From assembly GCA_019061405.1 (NCBI GenBank), contig JAHRAF010000001.1, positions 166,425 to 230,424 of the forward strand: 64,000 bases of DNA. The letters run 5' to 3'. This DNA is from Wolbachia endosymbiont of Fragariocoptes setiger. GTDB taxonomy: Bacteria; Pseudomonadota; Alphaproteobacteria; Rickettsiales; Anaplasmataceae. The notes under the pieces are model-generated. The model searched no databases. It saw only the letters and a list, made by a program, of their open reading frames with translations, and had not been told where the DNA came from. Shown one piece after another: positions 61,600 to 64,000 of the stretch; positions within the stretch are counted from its first letter, which is position 1; each line of letters opens with the position of its first letter. Made by a program: the position numbers and the translations under genes.

Positions 61600-62409
61600 T
61601 TAAATTACTTGTCCCTGAAGATTATGTGGAGTAGCATTTAAGTTATCAACTTTCGTTTTAACTTTATTTTCACACAATTTTGTAATGCTACAAGCAATAA
61701 TAGACCCTGCTAATGCCATTCCTATAAATACAGCACCTATAGCAACGTAAGATGTTAAATTTAGTGCTCCTACTACGAAACATGCTGTTGCTAAACCTGT
61801 ACAAACACCTGCAATAGAACCATAGGTTTTACCTTTACACTGTTTCTGCTTTGAGACAATACCTTGATCATTGCTACTTTCTTGCTGTAGAACTTTATCT
61901 ATCATTAATGAACTACTATTTTGTTTTGTAGGTGTTTCTAATAATGAAAGATCTGTAATGTTTTCTACTGAGGAATCGCTCTCTGAATCACTTGTTAACG
62001 AACCATAATCCGAATTACTTTGTGAGTTTTCAGGTGTATTAACTAATGCGTAATAAACTTCAGCTTTTTTTTCTTGAAATCGTATTTTACACCCTGGAAG
62101 CTTATTTTGAAGCTGCTTTATACCTACTTTATTACCACCAAGATCAATAGTTTCAAGAGCTTCTCTAAGATTATTACTACACCCGAAGTCAAGAGTTTCA
62201 AGACCTTTAAACTCACTTAAGATAGAAATGAACTCTTTCATTTTTTTTCTACTAATAATAATATTATTATTAAAACGAATAGATGTGCAATCACTGGGTT
62301 GTCTAGATAACCAATGCAGTTTCTTGAAATTGAAATCTATAGTTTTACTCTCTCCGTTTTTCAAGGTATAATGCAATTGTTTTTTTAGATCAGGTTGTAG
62401 TGTCTTCAT
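61600..62409 (-). CDS. LRR-like protein with C-terminal membrane hairpin
   Basis: A 269-residue lineage-specific protein. Residues about 50-110 look like leucine-rich repeats of the eukaryotic NLR kind: FISILSEFKGLETLDFGCSN, LREALETIDLGGNKVGIKQL and a closing LQNKLPGCKIRF. A Ser/Asp-rich linker follows (SDYGSLTSDSESDSSVENI), then two hydrophobic helices (IAGVCTGLATACFVVGALN, VAIGAVFIGMALAGSIIAC) and a polar tail. There is no signal peptide. The layout suggests a host-facing membrane protein, possibly secreted by the type IV system; this is inference. Dead relative at 54.5 kb. Confidence 0.7.
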   Translation of the reverse strand: MKTLQPDLKKQLHYTLKNGESKTIDFNFKKLHWLSRQPSDCTSIRFNNNIIISRKKMKEFISILSEFKGLETLDFGCSNNLREALETIDLGGNKVGIKQLQNKLPGCKIRFQEKKAEVYYALVNTPENSQSNSDYGSLTSDSESDSSVENITDLSLLETPTKQNSSSLMIDKVLQQESSNDQGIVSKQKQCKGKTYGSIAGVCTGLATACFVVGALNLTSYVAIGAVFIGMALAGSIIACSITKLCENKVKTKVDNLNATPHNLQGQVI

Positions 62410-62724
62410 AATTTAACCTTTTTTAAAGCATATTACAAATTTAGTATTACAAAGTTTTATATAATACTCAACATTTTTTATTTTATGCACAACCCTAAGA
62501 AGCTTGTATAAGCAGGGTTACGCAATTCTACCTTTTTTAGCCTTTGTTTTCTATTGTTTTACTTTTGCTTAAAAAGCTTTTTAAGTTCCCTATATACTCC
62601 CACTCTCTTGTAAATTTATATTTGATGTTCAATTATCTTTCAAAGACTAAAACCATGTTTTTCCATTTATGAAAGTTATTTGCAACTGTTCATTTCTTTA
62701 ACTGCAATTTAGCTCATAAAATCT
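62410..62724. other. intergenic, no gene seen
   Basis: Upstream region of the LRR-like gene and downstream of the coiled-coil relic. AT-rich with T runs, and I saw no clear promoter or terminator. Confidence 0.4.
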
Positions 62725-63841
62725 TTATATACATATTTCCACATGGTTAGTTTTATTTTCCATGACTTTCATTGTATATTTACCATACGTATTCTCCTCA
62801 GATAATTTAGACTTTATATCATTATTTACTATTTTATCTTTCAGCATATTGATTACATTAGTGCATTCTTGTTTTGTTATATTAGGTTTACTAAGAGACC
62901 TCTGCATTTTATTAAAATCGTTGCTACCTATAACATTAAATCCTTTTACAGACTCAATCAGTTCACTTAAGTACTTTTTATATAGCCTTCATATACCCCT
63001 GCTTGTCCAACGTACCCTGCTAAAGTATCTAAATGTTGTATGTAATCTTTAGAAGATAGAGGAGTAGTTTTTGATGGCTGTTCTATAATATTTGTCTGAA
63101 CTGGTGGTGCAGGTGCTTTACCTTTCTCAATACTTCTAACTGTAAATTCTAATTTAGCAATCTCTTGTTTAAGTTTACCCATTGAAGTTTTTATCTCTTC
63201 AACCAGCTCTTTATCGGCTTTTCCATGACTAAATTTTTCAATCTTAATTCTATTACTTTTATATCGTTCTTCTTTAAACTTGATAGCTTCTTCTATTGTC
63301 CTCTTATCAAAAGTCTTGTCTCCTATCTTAAAGCACGGAGAAGCTAATGCTTCTTTTAGTTTTTTTATATCACTTTGATCTTTTATAAAAGAAACTTTTT
63401 CTTTTAAGCTATTATTTACTACTCTTGCGGCATTTTTAACATTGTTGAATTTCTCTTGCAAAATTTCAATGCTTTTTTCATCCTATTTACTAGGATAACT
63501 TTTATATAATTCTCCTATTAGCTCTTCCTTTTCCTTAAGATCTTGAAACTTACTTTTTAAATTCCTTAATTCTTCTACTACACTATCTACATTAGACTTT
63601 TGAACAAAATCTAATTTATCTTTTTTTCTCCCGATGATTTTATTCAGAGGATTCCATGTAGTAAGTTTTTTAGATTTCACATCATCTACACTTACTTTCT
63701 TACCTAGATTTAAGGCTTCTTCAGCCATTTTCATAGTCTTCAAAAATTCTGAATGTAATTCAGGAGATAGACGCTCATTTAGTTGATCTTTTCTCTCTCG
63801 ATGATTTTATTCAATGGATTCCATTTTAAATTAGCTGTCAT
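62725..63841 (-). pseudogene. coiled-coil hypothetical protein gene with three lesions
   Basis: Starting at ATG 63841 the frame reads MTANLKWNPLNKIIERE and then shifts within a GAGAGAGAAAAG run. The next frame gives KDQLNERLSPELHSEFLKTM, a second WNPLNKIIGRKKDKL, and a coiled coil to YPSK, followed by an in-frame TAG at 63483. The same frame continues as DEKSIEILQEKFNNVKNAAR, to GYVGQAGVYEGYIKS. A surplus TA in TATATA near 62988 breaks it; the other frame gives YKKYLSELIESVKGFNVIG and continues to the stop at 62725. About 370 codons in total. Function unknown. Confidence 0.75.
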
Positions 63842-64000
63842 AATCTTTTACCTTATTTCTACTTATAATAGAATAAATGGTTAATATTAAGTTAAAGTAT
63901 TTATTAACGCAGATGTAGCATTGATATATAATTCGTAGACATTACAATATTCTACCTAGTTCTTTTGTAACTTTGGAAAATACAGGAAAATATGAGCTTG

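Overview
The window comes from an AT-rich obligate intracellular alphaproteobacterium of the Anaplasmataceae, almost certainly Wolbachia. The 16S rRNA gene has Wolbachia-type variable regions and stands alone instead of in an rrn operon. The gene content fits as well: CckA, a GatCAB amidotransferase subunit, ThyX, aerobic HemF, a gene-transfer-agent relic, and lineage-specific proteins with a C-terminal membrane hairpin.

Layout. 1-4.5 kb holds a truncated pseudouridine synthase gene, pyrC, murA, thyX and tRNA-Gly. 4.5-7.7 kb is a decayed patch with an IS1-like element (22-bp inverted ends, 8-bp target duplication) and two tandem, frameshifted copies of a coiled-coil gene. 7.9-10 kb holds a hypothetical membrane protein gene and sdhCD. 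10-11.7 kb is the 16S gene with its own promoter and a 15-bp flanking stem. 11.8-15.8 kb holds an anchored protein gene, a large lysine-rich coiled-coil/beta-barrel protein gene with a strong terminator, and a frameshifted GTA-type gene. 15.8-54.2 kb is mostly intact core metabolism: comF, ctaG, aspS, folC, dxr, tldD, coaE, gatA, malic enzyme, pgsA, fbpC-dapB-pstB, argS, rpmI-rplT-fmt, trhO, elbB, ybeY-EVE-ftsZ, bolA-grxD, hemF and cckA. Four decayed genes (AAA+ ATPase, class 3 lipase, ldcA, GTA gene) interrupt it. 54.2-64 kb is mostly wreckage: a second lipase, a duplicated mutM scrap, an SDR oxidoreductase whose catalytic Tyr is now Cys, an acetyltransferase without a normal start codon, an LRR-like membrane-hairpin protein gene beside intact mutM, and a broken coiled-coil gene.

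The core genes cover pyrimidine and dTMP synthesis (PyrC, ThyX, ribonucleotide reductase), lipid II precursors and division (MurA, DapB, FtsZ), isoprenoids (Dxr, ElbB), heme (HemF), respiration (SdhCD, CtaG), translation (AspS, ArgS, GatA, Fmt, L35, L20, TrhO), envelope upkeep (BamE, an MlaC-like protein, DsbA) and cell-cycle signalling (CckA). Short overlaps suggest small operons: sdhC-sdhD, ftsZ-EVE-ybeY, mlaC-like-folC, dxr-SQS/PSY-like and dapB-pstB.

The least expected signals are a promoter-headed structured RNA candidate at about 23.65-23.81 kb (possibly 6S RNA), the self-contained 16S processing stem, the complete but dead IS1-like element, and repeated gene-breaking indels in homopolymers and TA repeats. 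All calls come from reading the sequence; no database search was run.
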